DNA of 64,000 nucleotides, taken from the NCBI RefSeq assembly GCF_013426895.1, contig NZ_AP023174.1:806001-870000 (forward strand), read 5' to 3'. The position numbers and the translations under genes were made by a program. The DNA comes from Paraburkholderia largidicola (GTDB lineage Bacteria > Pseudomonadota > Gammaproteobacteria > Burkholderiales > Burkholderiaceae). The notes beneath the pieces were generated by a model. It ran no database searches and was not told where the DNA came from. It worked only from the letters and a program-made list of their open reading frames with translations. Numbering within the stretch: position 1 is the first letter of the stretch; each line of letters begins with the position of its first letter. Below are positions 34,710 through 42,977 of the stretch, piece by piece.

Positions 34710-35302
34710 CCCGTCGCTCCGACGCCGCCCGATTCGCACACGTGCCCAAGCGCGTGTGTCAGCGCTGCGTTGCGGGTGTTGTCGTAGCGGGTGAGCGACT
34801 TCCAGTTGTCGATGCCTCGCGCGACGCGCGTCGGGCAATCGTCCTGCGCACGCAGCGTCTGGACGCGCGCGAGCGCGCTGATCAGCGACTGCGTCAGCTT
34901 GTCCAGCTGCGGCCTGAGACTCGTCGCGAGGTCCGGCGCCGGGCCTTCGGGCGGGCGGCCTGCCCGCCACGTGTCGAAGAGTGCGTTCTGCACTTCCTTG
35001 CTCGCATCGATCTGATCCTGGAAGAACTCGTGCGCGAACGCCGGGTCCACACCCGCGCGCGCTGCACGCTTTTCGACGTCGGCGAGCAAGGCCTGCTCAC
35101 GCGGGGTATCGGTGATCGGCTGTTGATGCGCCCACTTGTAGCGCGCGACAGGCTCGGCAAGCGACAGGCGCTGCGACACGAGTGCAATCAGATTCGTCAG
35201 CGCGGTGTCGTCGCCGTCGGCGCGGGCGGACACCGGCGTGAAGGCGAGGGCGGAAGCGAACAGGATCGCGCCAAGCGCGCCGATGAGATGCGGACGGGTC
35301 AT
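34706..35302 (-). CDS. Secreted chorismate mutase (AroQ-gamma type)
   Basis: Converts chorismate to prephenate; this form is exported. The 198-residue product has a signal peptide (about MTRPHLIGALGAILFASA to SARA), followed by an all-helical AroQ domain: LTNLIALVSQRLSLAEPVARYKWAHQQPITDTPREQALLADVEKRA with the key Arg and Lys residues, then FAHEFFQDQIDASKEVQNALF with the Glu/Gln catalytic region. The remaining C-terminal helices match the two-domain gamma class (*AroQ) found in the periplasm of Pseudomonas and other Gram-negatives. ATG 35302 was chosen because the signal peptide starts there; the longer frame upstream has no support. The physiological role of periplasmic chorismate mutase is unclear. 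Confidence 0.88.
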   Translation of the reverse strand: MTRPHLIGALGAILFASALAFTPVSARADGDDTALTNLIALVSQRLSLAEPVARYKWAHQQPITDTPREQALLADVEKRAARAGVDPAFAHEFFQDQIDASKEVQNALFDTWRAGRPPEGPAPDLATSLRPQLDKLTQSLISALARVQTLRAQDDCPTRVARGIDNWKSLTRYDNTRNAALTHALGHVCESGGVGATG

Positions 35303-35633
35303 TGAGCTTGATGCAGCACGTGGCCGCATAAGAGATAAAGGAAAAGACAGAAGAATAGACGAAGCGCGGGAAGATGCGCCACGCATGCGCAACCAGCGCA
35401 GACATAGCGAAGAAGCGAAGACGAAGAGAAGCGAGCGTTCAGGCGCGAGCACCCGCGACACAATGACGCGTCGTTAAGTGGCGCTCAGCAGAACGAAATC
35501 AGCGTCGAGCCAGGCCGGAACATCGGCGCGCGCCGACACCGCGCCTCAATCAATGAGCCGCGTAGTTGGGCATCGGCACGATGCGCATGCATCCGCTGCG
35601 CAATTTTCGATGCTGCAGTGCGCAAGTCGACAG
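35303..35633. other. Intergenic region, nothing recognised
   Basis: About 330 bases, purine-rich on the plus strand between 35330 and 35450. No coding frame with a ribosome binding site and no hairpin terminator was found. Confidence 0.4.
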
Positions 35634-35783
35634 TTACTTCGGCTCGCACATCTTGCGTTGTTCGTCAAAGAACGCGCGAACATGCTCGGGCAGTTCGGCG
35701 ACCAGAAACTCAACGCCTGCAGGTTCCGGATCCGGGCTGAACACCTTGTCGGGGGTCGGAATCTTTGGCGGTCTGCTATCCAT
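35634..35783 (-). CDS. Small hypothetical protein, 49 residues
   Basis: A short gene with a strong ribosome binding site (AAAGGAGAA) 8 bases before ATG 35783 and a TAA stop. The product starts MDSRPPKIPTPDKVFSPDPE and continues with EFLVAELPEHVRAFFDEQRK, ending MCEPK. It is acidic and Pro-rich at the N-terminus, with one predicted amphipathic helix in the second half. There is no signal peptide or membrane helix. No known family is recognised. The composition is unlike the Arg-rich shadow frames, and the ribosome binding site is among the best in the region. Confidence 0.65.
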   Translation of the reverse strand: MDSRPPKIPTPDKVFSPDPEPAGVEFLVAELPEHVRAFFDEQRKMCEPK

Positions 35784-36006
35784 GATGGTTCTCCTTTACG
35801 AATTCATTATGTCCCTCAGCGCGCGTGGCACACCAGTGCTGCCGCATGCAGCCGATGTTTTGGCGCGTTCTTTGTTGCTTTAACGGCACACGCTCCCAGG
35901 GATTGAAGCGCCTTGTTTAAAATTTCACGATTGTCTGTATTGCAGTACGTCTAAAGACTGTCCCGCGGCTGCTTGCTATACTGCGCGCTCACTTTTTCAA
36001 GTAGCG

Positions 36007-36387
36007 ATGACACGTTCGACACGCTGGATCAGTCTCGTATGGCTGGCGCTGGTACTCAATGTACTGTCGCCTGTCATCGGCTATGCGCGTGCTCCGGGCG
36101 CTCAAGGCCCGCTGTCCGTCGAGCTCTGTCACGCAGGCAGTGCGCAGAACGTCGTCATCGACCTCGATGGTTCGCACGACGACACGTCGAAGACGCACCT
36201 CGTCGTTCCCCACTGTGTCTACTGCCCGGGCTTTGCCGCCAACTTCGCGCTTGGCGGCAGCGTTCCGTTCGTTGCGCCTTCTGTCCGCACGCTTGCTTAC
36301 GCGCAAGCCATCGAGCCGGAGGCCGTCTTTGTGCGCCGCAGCGTACGCGTCGCACAGCCTCGCGCACCACCTGTCCCGTCGATCTGA
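36007..36387 (+). CDS. DUF2946 family protein (possible copper-related)
   Basis: A 126-residue protein with an N-terminal hydrophobic signal or anchor (MTRSTRWISLVWLALVLNVL to about YARA), then a domain with a Cys (VELCHAGS) and the motif HCVYCPGFAA. The H-C-x-Y-C-P pattern is the hallmark of DUF2946. Genes of this family often lie next to TonB receptors and metal-related genes, and a role in copper handling has been suggested for such loci. The conserved Cys/His could bind metal in the periplasm. The TonB receptor follows 180 bases downstream, probably in the same unit. Confidence 0.75.
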   Translation: MTRSTRWISLVWLALVLNVLSPVIGYARAPGAQGPLSVELCHAGSAQNVVIDLDGSHDDTSKTHLVVPHCVYCPGFAANFALGGSVPFVAPSVRTLAYAQAIEPEAVFVRRSVRVAQPRAPPVPSI

Positions 36388-36566
36388 AGCCAGCTGTCTC
36401 AGCCAGTCCGCTTGCCCGCGTCTGACGTCGTCATGACGTAGCGGGCGGCGGGCCGCCATGCGCGCCTCGTTGTCCCGAGTGCTCTGTTCGCCCGCGTTCT
36501 TCTCGCGGCGCAGTGCTTCGACATCCGGCTCGGCATGGCGCCTTCGATCACGTCCACAGGATTCAT

Positions 36567-38948
36567 ATGCGCATCGTTTCCGCTGCGCTGTCCGCACGCA
36601 CGCCCCTTTCGTTTGCGTGCGCGGCAGTGTTCGCCGTCCAACCCGCATGGGCCGACGATAGTACGACCGATCGTGCCGTCATCGACCGCTCCGCGTCCGA
36701 TACTTCGGTCTCCCATCCTTCTGTAACGAACAACTCCGCGAATTCGTTGACGGAACCCGGCACGACATTGCAGGCCGTCAGCGTGACAGCCGCGCGCGCC
36801 GCGCCGGCATTCGCTCCCGATACGCCCGGCGTCGTCGAGACCGTCACGCGCGAGCAGATCGACGCACGCAACATCGTCAACACGGAAGACGCGCTCAAGT
36901 ACGCGCCGAACGTGATGGTGCGCAAGCGCTTCACGGGCGACCGCAACTCGGTGTTCGCCGGCCGTGACTTCAACGAACTGCAGAGCGCGCGCGGCCTCGT
37001 CTATGCCGACGGGCTGCTGCTGTCGAACCTGCTGGGCTCGAGCTACGCGTATCCGCCGCGCTGGTCGCTGATCGCGCCCGACGACATCGCGCAGGTCGAA
37101 GTGCTGTATGGCCCGTTCTCGGCGCTGTATCCGGGCAACTCGATCGGCTCGACCGTGCAGATCACGACGCGCAAGCCGGAGAAGCTCGAAGCGTCGCTGG
37201 ATACGCAGCTTTTCAACCAGCATTACGACGACGCCTACGGTTTCTCGAAGAACTTCGGCGGCAATCACGAGACGGCGCATATCGCCGACCGCGTCGGCCG
37301 CTTCTGGTATTCGCTGACGCTCGACCGTCTCGAGAACAACAGTCAGCCGATGCAGTACGCGAGTCCCGGCAGCACGTACAACGCCAGGCTCGGCGCGCCC
37401 GTCGCGGTGACGGGCGCGGCCTCGGACATCGGTCCGAACGGCCAGCCGCGCGTCATCGTGGGCGCGCAGACGATGGAGCGCACCGAGCAGATCAACGAGA
37501 GCGTGCGCATGGGCTACGCGCTCACCGATCACGTCGATGCGACGCTCACGCTCGGCCACTGGGAAAACCACTATAAGGATCGTTCGGATACGTTCCTGAC
37601 GGACGCCGCGGGCAATCCCGTCTATGCGGGCAATGTGGCGATCGGTGGGAAGAACTACACGATCTCGCCGACGGCGTTCTCGCCCGCCAACGGCGATCAG
37701 GAGAACTGGCTCTACGCGTTCGGCCTGAACGGACGGCTCGATCCGGGCTGGAAGCTGTCGGGCATCGTGTCCGCGTACGACGTATCGCGCGACACGCTGC
37801 GTTCGTCGACGACCGCGCCGCCCGCCGCATACGGCGGTGGCCCGGGCACGATCTTCTATGGCGACGGCACGGGCTGGCGCACCTTCGACCTGAAAGCGGA
37901 ATCGCCGTCGTACGCGGGCCATGCGCTGACGGTCGGCTATCACTTCGACAACTACTTCCTGCGCAACGAGACGTACAACACGCCCGACTGGCTGAACGGC
38001 TCGCCGTCGACGCTCGCCAGCACCTATCGCGGCGACACGCGCACGCAAGGGCTGTACGGCCAGGACGCGTGGCGTTTCGCGCCCGGCTGGCTCGCGACGC
38101 TCGGTCTGCGCTACGAGCGCTGGGATGCGTACGACGGCGCGCTCGGCAACGGTTCGTCGACCCTTGGCTACGCGGATCGCAGCGCGAACGCGCTGTCGCC
38201 GAAAGCGTCGGTGCAGTGGCAGGCGACGCAAGACTGGCTGTTCCGTCTGTCGTTCGCGACGGGCACGCGCTTTCCGAGCGTCGCCGAACTGTTCCAGGGG
38301 ACGATCTCGAACAACGCGATCGTCAACAACAATCCGGGGCTGAAACCGGAAAAGGCGATCGACTGGGACTTCACGGCGGAACGCGACGTCGGCGTAGGCG
38401 TGGTGCGAGCGAGCGTGTTCCAGAGCGACCTGCGCGACTCGATCTACAGCCAGACGACTGTCAGCGGTTCGACGACCGTCACGAACATCTCGAACGTCGA
38501 CCGGGTGCGTGTGCGCGGGGTCGAACTCGCTTTCTCCGGACAAAACGTGCTACTGAGCGGGCTCGACCTCGACGCGAATGTGACGGCGACCCACTCGAAG
38601 ATTCTCGCCGACGCGGCGAATCCGTCGTATGTCGGCAAGCGCTTTCCGCGCATTCCCGTGGTGCGGGCCAACCTGCTCGCGAACTATCACTTCACCCAGC
38701 AGTGGCAGGGCAGCGTGGGACTGCGCTACTCGGGCCGCCAGTACAACACGCTCGACAACAGCGACATCAATCCCGACGTCTACGGCGGCACCAGTTCGTT
38801 CTTCGTGATCGACCTGAAGGCGCGCTATCAGGTCGGCAAGCACTGGCTCGCGTCGGTTGGCATCGACAACCTGACGGACCGCCGCTACTACGTCTTTCAC
38901 CCGTATCCGGGCCGCACGTTCTACGGAGAACTCAAATGGATGCTTTAA
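36567..38948 (+). CDS. TonB-dependent outer-membrane receptor
   Basis: Outer-membrane gated channel of 793 residues. After a signal peptide (MRIVSAALSARTPLSFACAAV to about WADD) comes the plug domain with ETVTREQIDARNIVNTEDALKYAPNVMVRKR and LYGPFSALYPGNSIGSTVQIT, then a 22-strand barrel ending with the TonB box-distal motif NLTDRRYYVFHPYPGRTFYGELKWML. The C-terminus ends in Leu rather than the usual aromatic residue; the final two codons overlap the next gene. ATG 36567 was chosen because a signal peptide follows directly. The neighbours (DUF2946, BNR protein, thioredoxin-like protein) point to metal, maybe copper, rather than siderophore uptake, but the ligand is not shown by the sequence. 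Confidence 0.9.
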   Translation: MRIVSAALSARTPLSFACAAVFAVQPAWADDSTTDRAVIDRSASDTSVSHPSVTNNSANSLTEPGTTLQAVSVTAARAAPAFAPDTPGVVETVTREQIDARNIVNTEDALKYAPNVMVRKRFTGDRNSVFAGRDFNELQSARGLVYADGLLLSNLLGSSYAYPPRWSLIAPDDIAQVEVLYGPFSALYPGNSIGSTVQITTRKPEKLEASLDTQLFNQHYDDAYGFSKNFGGNHETAHIADRVGRFWYSLTLDRLENNSQPMQYASPGSTYNARLGAPVAVTGAASDIGPNGQPRVIVGAQTMERTEQINESVRMGYALTDHVDATLTLGHWENHYKDRSDTFLTDAAGNPVYAGNVAIGGKNYTISPTAFSPANGDQENWLYAFGLNGRLDPGWKLSGIVSAYDVSRDTLRSSTTAPPAAYGGGPGTIFYGDGTGWRTFDLKAESPSYAGHALTVGYHFDNYFLRNETYNTPDWLNGSPSTLASTYRGDTRTQGLYGQDAWRFAPGWLATLGLRYERWDAYDGALGNGSSTLGYADRSANALSPKASVQWQATQDWLFRLSFATGTRFPSVAELFQGTISNNAIVNNNPGLKPEKAIDWDFTAERDVGVGVVRASVFQSDLRDSIYSQTTVSGSTTVTNISNVDRVRVRGVELAFSGQNVLLSGLDLDANVTATHSKILADAANPSYVGKRFPRIPVVRANLLANYHFTQQWQGSVGLRYSGRQYNTLDNSDINPDVYGGTSSFFVIDLKARYQVGKHWLASVGIDNLTDRRYYVFHPYPGRTFYGELKWML

Positions 38949-40210
38949 GAAAATGGGCGGCCGTGTGGGCCGTCGGCTTCTCGTTGACGCAGCCGCTGAT
39001 GGCGCATGACGCATCGGGCGATCCGCATGCCGCGCATGGCATGCAGATGGACATGGCGGGCATGAACGTGAGCGCCGCCGCGAAACCCGCGAAAACGCCG
39101 CTCGCGACAGGCGCCGCGTTCGATGCGAAACATCGGCTGTGGGTGGCGTGGGTCGAGGGTCAGCACGTCGTGGTCGCGCATTCGGACGATCGGGGCCGCA
39201 CGATGTCGCCGCCCGTCACGGTCAATGCGATGCCGGAGCCGATCTACACGAGTGCCGAGAATCGCCCGAAGATCGCCGCGAGTCCCGACGCGAAGACGAT
39301 CTACGTGACGTGGTCGATGCCGCTCGACGCGCCGTACACGGGCATGGTCCGCTTCTCGCGCTCGACGGACGGCGGCGCGACGTGGAGCGTGCCCGCCACC
39401 GTGCACGGCGACCGGCAGCCGATCACGCATCGCTTCGATTCGCTGATCGTCGACGGGCAAGGGCGCATCTTCGTCACGTGGATCGACAAGCGCGATCTGA
39501 CGCTGGCGAAAAAGGCAGGCAAGCCGTACGACGGTGCGGCCGTCTACTTCGCGGTATCGACGGATGGCGGGCAGACGTTCCAGCCCGAGCGCAAGGTCGC
39601 CGACCATACGTGCGAGTGCTGCCGCATCGCGCTCGCGCTCGACAGCGAAGGCCGCGTGCAGGCCATGTGGCGCAACGTGTTCGAAGGCCAGATCCGCGAC
39701 CACGCGCTCGCCGTGCTGCCCGTCGACGCGCAGCGGCCCGTCGTGCCGATCCGCGCGACGTTCTCCGGCTGGCATATGGAAGCGTGCCCCGAGCACGGCC
39801 CGGCACTCGCGATCACGCCGGACGGCGTGCGCCACATGGCGTGGTTCAGCGTCGTCAACGGACGCGCCGATGTCTACTATTCGCGCCTTTCCGCCGACGG
39901 GAAACCGATCGGCGAGCCGTGGGCGTTCGGCGACACCGGCAAGCCGGATGAGCAGGCGTCGCACGCTGCGATGATTTCCCGAGGCAAGACGTTGTGGCTC
40001 GCGTGGAAGGATTTCGACGGCGACACGATGCGCCTGATGCTGCGCCGCTCCGACGACGAAGGCGCGCACTGGAGCGCGCCGCGCACGCTCGCGCAGACGG
40101 CGGGCGGCAGCGACAACCCGCAACTGCTCGACGACGCCGGCCGCGTCTATCTGTCGTGGCGTACGCAGAACGACGGCTACATGCTCGTGCCCGTCGAGGA
40201 GGCACAGTAA
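38936..40210 (+). CDS. Exported sialidase-like beta-propeller (BNR repeat) protein
   Basis: A 424-residue exported protein. The signal peptide (MDALRKWAAVWAVGFSLTQP to about LMA) is followed by a His/Met-rich segment, HDASGDPHAAHGMQMDMAGM, a typical copper-binding composition. The rest contains Asp-box (BNR) repeats such as SRSTDGGATWSVP, AVSTDGGQTFQPE and RRSDDEGAHWSAP, the mark of six-bladed sialidase-type propellers. Catalytic residues of true sialidases are not evident. A Cys cluster THTCECCR-like segment (HTCECCRIAL) and a later EACPEHGP could also bind metal. It overlaps the TonB receptor by 13 bases and ends directly before the thioredoxin-like gene. A role as a metal-binding periplasmic partner of the receptor is an inference. 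Confidence 0.75.
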   Translation: MDALRKWAAVWAVGFSLTQPLMAHDASGDPHAAHGMQMDMAGMNVSAAAKPAKTPLATGAAFDAKHRLWVAWVEGQHVVVAHSDDRGRTMSPPVTVNAMPEPIYTSAENRPKIAASPDAKTIYVTWSMPLDAPYTGMVRFSRSTDGGATWSVPATVHGDRQPITHRFDSLIVDGQGRIFVTWIDKRDLTLAKKAGKPYDGAAVYFAVSTDGGQTFQPERKVADHTCECCRIALALDSEGRVQAMWRNVFEGQIRDHALAVLPVDAQRPVVPIRATFSGWHMEACPEHGPALAITPDGVRHMAWFSVVNGRADVYYSRLSADGKPIGEPWAFGDTGKPDEQASHAAMISRGKTLWLAWKDFDGDTMRLMLRRSDDEGAHWSAPRTLAQTAGGSDNPQLLDDAGRVYLSWRTQNDGYMLVPVEEAQ

Positions 40211-40678
40211 ATGAAGCGAATCTTCGTGGTGCTGGCGGCGTGGGTTACCGCCTTCAACGCATGGGCCGTCGATCTCAAGCCGCTGCGCGCGCCCGATGTC
40301 GAAGCGGTGCTCGCCGCTTCGCAAGGCAAGGCGCAGATCGTCGAAATCTGGTCTTTGGACTGCAGCTATTGCCGCGAGAACACGGCGCGCATCGTCGAAT
40401 GGCAGAAGAAGCATCGCGACGTGCGCCTGACGATGATCGCGATGGATCCCATCGACGACAACGCGGCGGTGCTGTCGCAAGTGCTCGCGACGCTGCCGCT
40501 GCCGCCGCAAACCGCGCTCTATGCGAATGCCGAGGCGATTCCCGAGAAGCTGCGCCGTGCACTCGATCCCCACTGGCATGGCGAGATGCCGCGCACGCTG
40601 TTGATCGACGCGCATGGCGCGCGGCAGGCGTCGAGCGGGCTGCTACAGCCGGCTACGCTCGATGCGTGGCATCGCTAG
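40211..40678 (+). CDS. Exported thioredoxin-fold protein (TlpA-like)
   Basis: A 155-residue periplasmic protein beginning immediately after the preceding stop. The signal peptide (MKRIFVVLAAWVTAFNAWA) precedes a thioredoxin-like fold with the redox motif C-S-Y-C in IVEIWSLDCSYCRENTARI and a later cis-Pro region (GEMPRTLLIDAHG). It resembles TlpA/ScoI-like proteins that reduce cysteines of copper-binding proteins or assist cytochrome oxidase assembly. As the last gene of the DUF2946-receptor-BNR unit, it may keep the Cys cluster of the BNR protein reduced. The end at 40678 is 5 bases from the stop of the convergent LysR gene. Confidence 0.8.
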   Translation: MKRIFVVLAAWVTAFNAWAVDLKPLRAPDVEAVLAASQGKAQIVEIWSLDCSYCRENTARIVEWQKKHRDVRLTMIAMDPIDDNAAVLSQVLATLPLPPQTALYANAEAIPEKLRRALDPHWHGEMPRTLLIDAHGARQASSGLLQPATLDAWHR

Positions 40679-40682
40679 CGCG

Positions 40683-41636
40683 CTATGTGAGTGGCGTCGT
40701 GCGGCGGCGCTTGCTCGCCGCCTTGTGCGTTTGTCCCGCGCGTTTTGCCAGCGCGGCGTCGACCGCGTCGCGCATGCATTGCGCGACGAGTTCCGATGCT
40801 TTCGTGCGCGACGCGCGCGCGGGCCGCGCAATCACGAGCGGCTGTCGAATCGTTTCTTCGCGAATGGGCCGCTCGATCGCGCCCGACGTTGCGGCCTGAT
40901 CGCCCTGCGTAATCAGCAGCGACACGCCGAGCCCGTTCGCCACCATCCCGCGCACGAGCGCCAGCGACGTCGCCCGATAACGCACTTCGGGCGCGAGCCC
41001 GCATTGCCAGAACGGCGCCATCAGAAACTCGCGGCTGTGTGGCAGATCGATCAGGATCAGTGGCTCTTTTGCGAGGTCGTGCAGCGACAGCTTGCCTGCT
41101 TTCCTCGCGAGCTTCGATTCTGCTGGCACGAGCGCGTAGGGACGAAGTTCCGCGAGACATTCGCGTTCGATATCGGCGGGCAAGCCGACGTCGTACATCA
41201 GCGCAAGTTCGATACGGCTGCTGCGCAACGCATCTTCGAGCTGCATCAGGTCGCCTTCGATGAAGCGTATCGACAGACTCGGGAAACGGGCGCGCGCGAT
41301 GCGCAGCAATTCGGGCAGATAAACCGGCGCGATCGTGCTGAATACGCCTAGCTGCACTTCGCCCGCTGCCGCGTCGCCGCTGTCGTCGGCCTCGAACGAC
41401 GCGGCGGCGTTCAGCAGTTGATGCGCCTCCGCCAGCTTGCGCACGCCGAAGCGCGTCAATGTCATCTTTGCGCCTGATTCGCGGGTGAACAGTGTGTCGT
41501 CGAACAGCGCTTCGAGTTCACGGATCGCCACGGAAATGGACGGCTGCGATACGTTCAGCAGTTTTGCGGCCGCCGTGGTGCTGCCCGTCTCGGCCGCCGC
41601 AGTGAAATAACGCAGAAGCCGCAACGAGACACGCAT
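40683..41636 (-). CDS. LysR-type transcriptional regulator
   Basis: A 317-residue regulator. The N-terminal winged helix-turn-helix (residues 1-60) has LLRYFTAAAETGSTTAAAKLLNVSQPSISVAIRELEALF, and the C-terminal effector domain begins near residue 90 (GEVQLGVFSTIAPVYLPELL). A basic tail (SKRRRTTPLT) ends the protein. The start ATG 41636 lies 93 bases from the divergent CoA-transferase gene, so it most likely controls the CoA-transferase/acyl-CoA dehydrogenase pair. The inducer is unknown; the regulated genes suggest an acyl-CoA or carboxylic acid intermediate. Confidence 0.9.
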   Translation of the reverse strand: MRVSLRLLRYFTAAAETGSTTAAAKLLNVSQPSISVAIRELEALFDDTLFTRESGAKMTLTRFGVRKLAEAHQLLNAAASFEADDSGDAAAGEVQLGVFSTIAPVYLPELLRIARARFPSLSIRFIEGDLMQLEDALRSSRIELALMYDVGLPADIERECLAELRPYALVPAESKLARKAGKLSLHDLAKEPLILIDLPHSREFLMAPFWQCGLAPEVRYRATSLALVRGMVANGLGVSLLITQGDQAATSGAIERPIREETIRQPLVIARPARASRTKASELVAQCMRDAVDAALAKRAGQTHKAASKRRRTTPLT

Positions 41637-41729
41637 CAGAAAATCCTATAGGTGCTAGTTTGATTCCATATTTTACTTGATAGGCTGGGCGGCCGAGAAT
41701 CGTTGCATCTATGCTGAAAGGAGCGTTCG

Positions 41730-42977
41730 ATGCAACGTCCGAATCTGCCGCTCGAAGGCCTGCGCGTGATCGACTTCTCACGCGTGCTGGCCGGCCCGTA
41801 TTGCGCCGCGCTGCTCGGCGATCTGGGCGCCGATGTGATCAAGATCGAGCCGCCTTCGGGCGACGACTATCGCGGTGTCGGCCCATTTGCGGCGGACGGC
41901 GAGAGTGGTCTGTTCGGCGCGATGAACCGCAACAAGCGCAGCATCGTGCTCGATCTGAAAACGGAAGCGGGACGTGAACTGGCGCGCGCGTTGTGCGCGG
42001 ATGCCGATGTCGTCGTCGAGAATTTCCGGCCGGGCGTCGCGGACCGGCTGGGCATCGGCTACTCGGATTTGAGCGCGGCCAACCCGGCGCTCGTGTATGC
42101 GAGCGTGTCGGGCTTCGGGCAGACGGGTCCCGAATCGCATCGCCCTGCCTACGACATCATTTTGCAGGCCATGTGCGGCCTGATGGACGCGACGGGTTCG
42201 CCCGATGGGCCACCGACGATGATCGGCGAGTCGGTGTCGGATGTCGTCAGCGGGCTGTTCGCGTCGTGGGGCGTGCTCGCGGCGTTGCTCGGCCGCGAGA
42301 AGAACGGCAAGGGTACGCATGTCGACGTGTCGATGTTCGATGCGACGCTCGGGCTGAGCGCGACGCTCGTCGCGCGCTACGCCGCGACGGGAATCGCGCC
42401 GCGCCGTGTGGGCAACCGGCATCCGTCGTCGGCGCCGTTTGGCGCGTATCGTGCCGCCGACGGCTTCTATGTCGTCGCAGTGCTCAACAACAAGCTCTTC
42501 GCGGCTTTCGCGCGTGCGATCGGCGCGCCTCATCTGGCCGACGATCCGCGCTTCGCCGGCGACGCATCGCGCTGCCTTCACGAAGCCGATCTGCGCGCGA
42601 CGATCGAGGCGTGGTCGTCGGCGCTGACCATTGAAGAGGTCAATCGCATGTTAGGCGTAGCGGGCATTCCCGTCGCGCCGATTCGCAATCTTCAGGAGGC
42701 GCTCGAAAGCGATCACGCTGCGTATCGTGGGTTGCTTACCGAGGTGCGGCGAGACGACGGACATACAAAGCGTGTGCCGTCTCAGCCGGTGAAGTTTTCC
42801 GCGTACGGCGCCAATTGCGTATCGCCTGCGCCAGCGCTTGGCGAACACGCCGACGCGCTGTTGCAGCAACTCGGCTATGACGTGGACGACATCGCGTCGT
42901 TGCGCGAGCGCGGCGCGTTCGGCGTGCCTTCAACTCGCGAGGGTGAAGTCAGCAACGAGGAGCGAAATCATGCATAA
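41730..42977 (+). CDS. Class III CoA-transferase (CaiB/BaiF family)
   Basis: Transfers CoA between carboxylic acids, 415 residues. The N-terminal block LPLEGLRVIDFSRVLAGPYCAALLGDLGADVIKIEPP is the family signature. The catalytic Asp corresponds to Asp171 in GESVSDVVSGLFA, and FRPGVADRLGIGYSDL lies before it. GAAAGGAG sits ahead of ATG 41730. The C-terminal 25 residues are variable. It overlaps the acyl-CoA dehydrogenase gene by 8 bases, so the pair probably activates a carboxylic acid to its CoA ester and then oxidises it. The acid is unknown; succinyl-CoA dependent activation of dicarboxylic or branched acids is common in this pairing. Confidence 0.9.
   Translation: MQRPNLPLEGLRVIDFSRVLAGPYCAALLGDLGADVIKIEPPSGDDYRGVGPFAADGESGLFGAMNRNKRSIVLDLKTEAGRELARALCADADVVVENFRPGVADRLGIGYSDLSAANPALVYASVSGFGQTGPESHRPAYDIILQAMCGLMDATGSPDGPPTMIGESVSDVVSGLFASWGVLAALLGREKNGKGTHVDVSMFDATLGLSATLVARYAATGIAPRRVGNRHPSSAPFGAYRAADGFYVVAVLNNKLFAAFARAIGAPHLADDPRFAGDASRCLHEADLRATIEAWSSALTIEEVNRMLGVAGIPVAPIRNLQEALESDHAAYRGLLTEVRRDDGHTKRVPSQPVKFSAYGANCVSPAPALGEHADALLQQLGYDVDDIASLRERGAFGVPSTREGEVSNEERNHA

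Noticed and set aside
36399..38543. Minus-strand 714-codon frame across the TonB receptor
   Set aside because: Shadow of the receptor gene with Arg/Val-rich composition and no recognisable motif.
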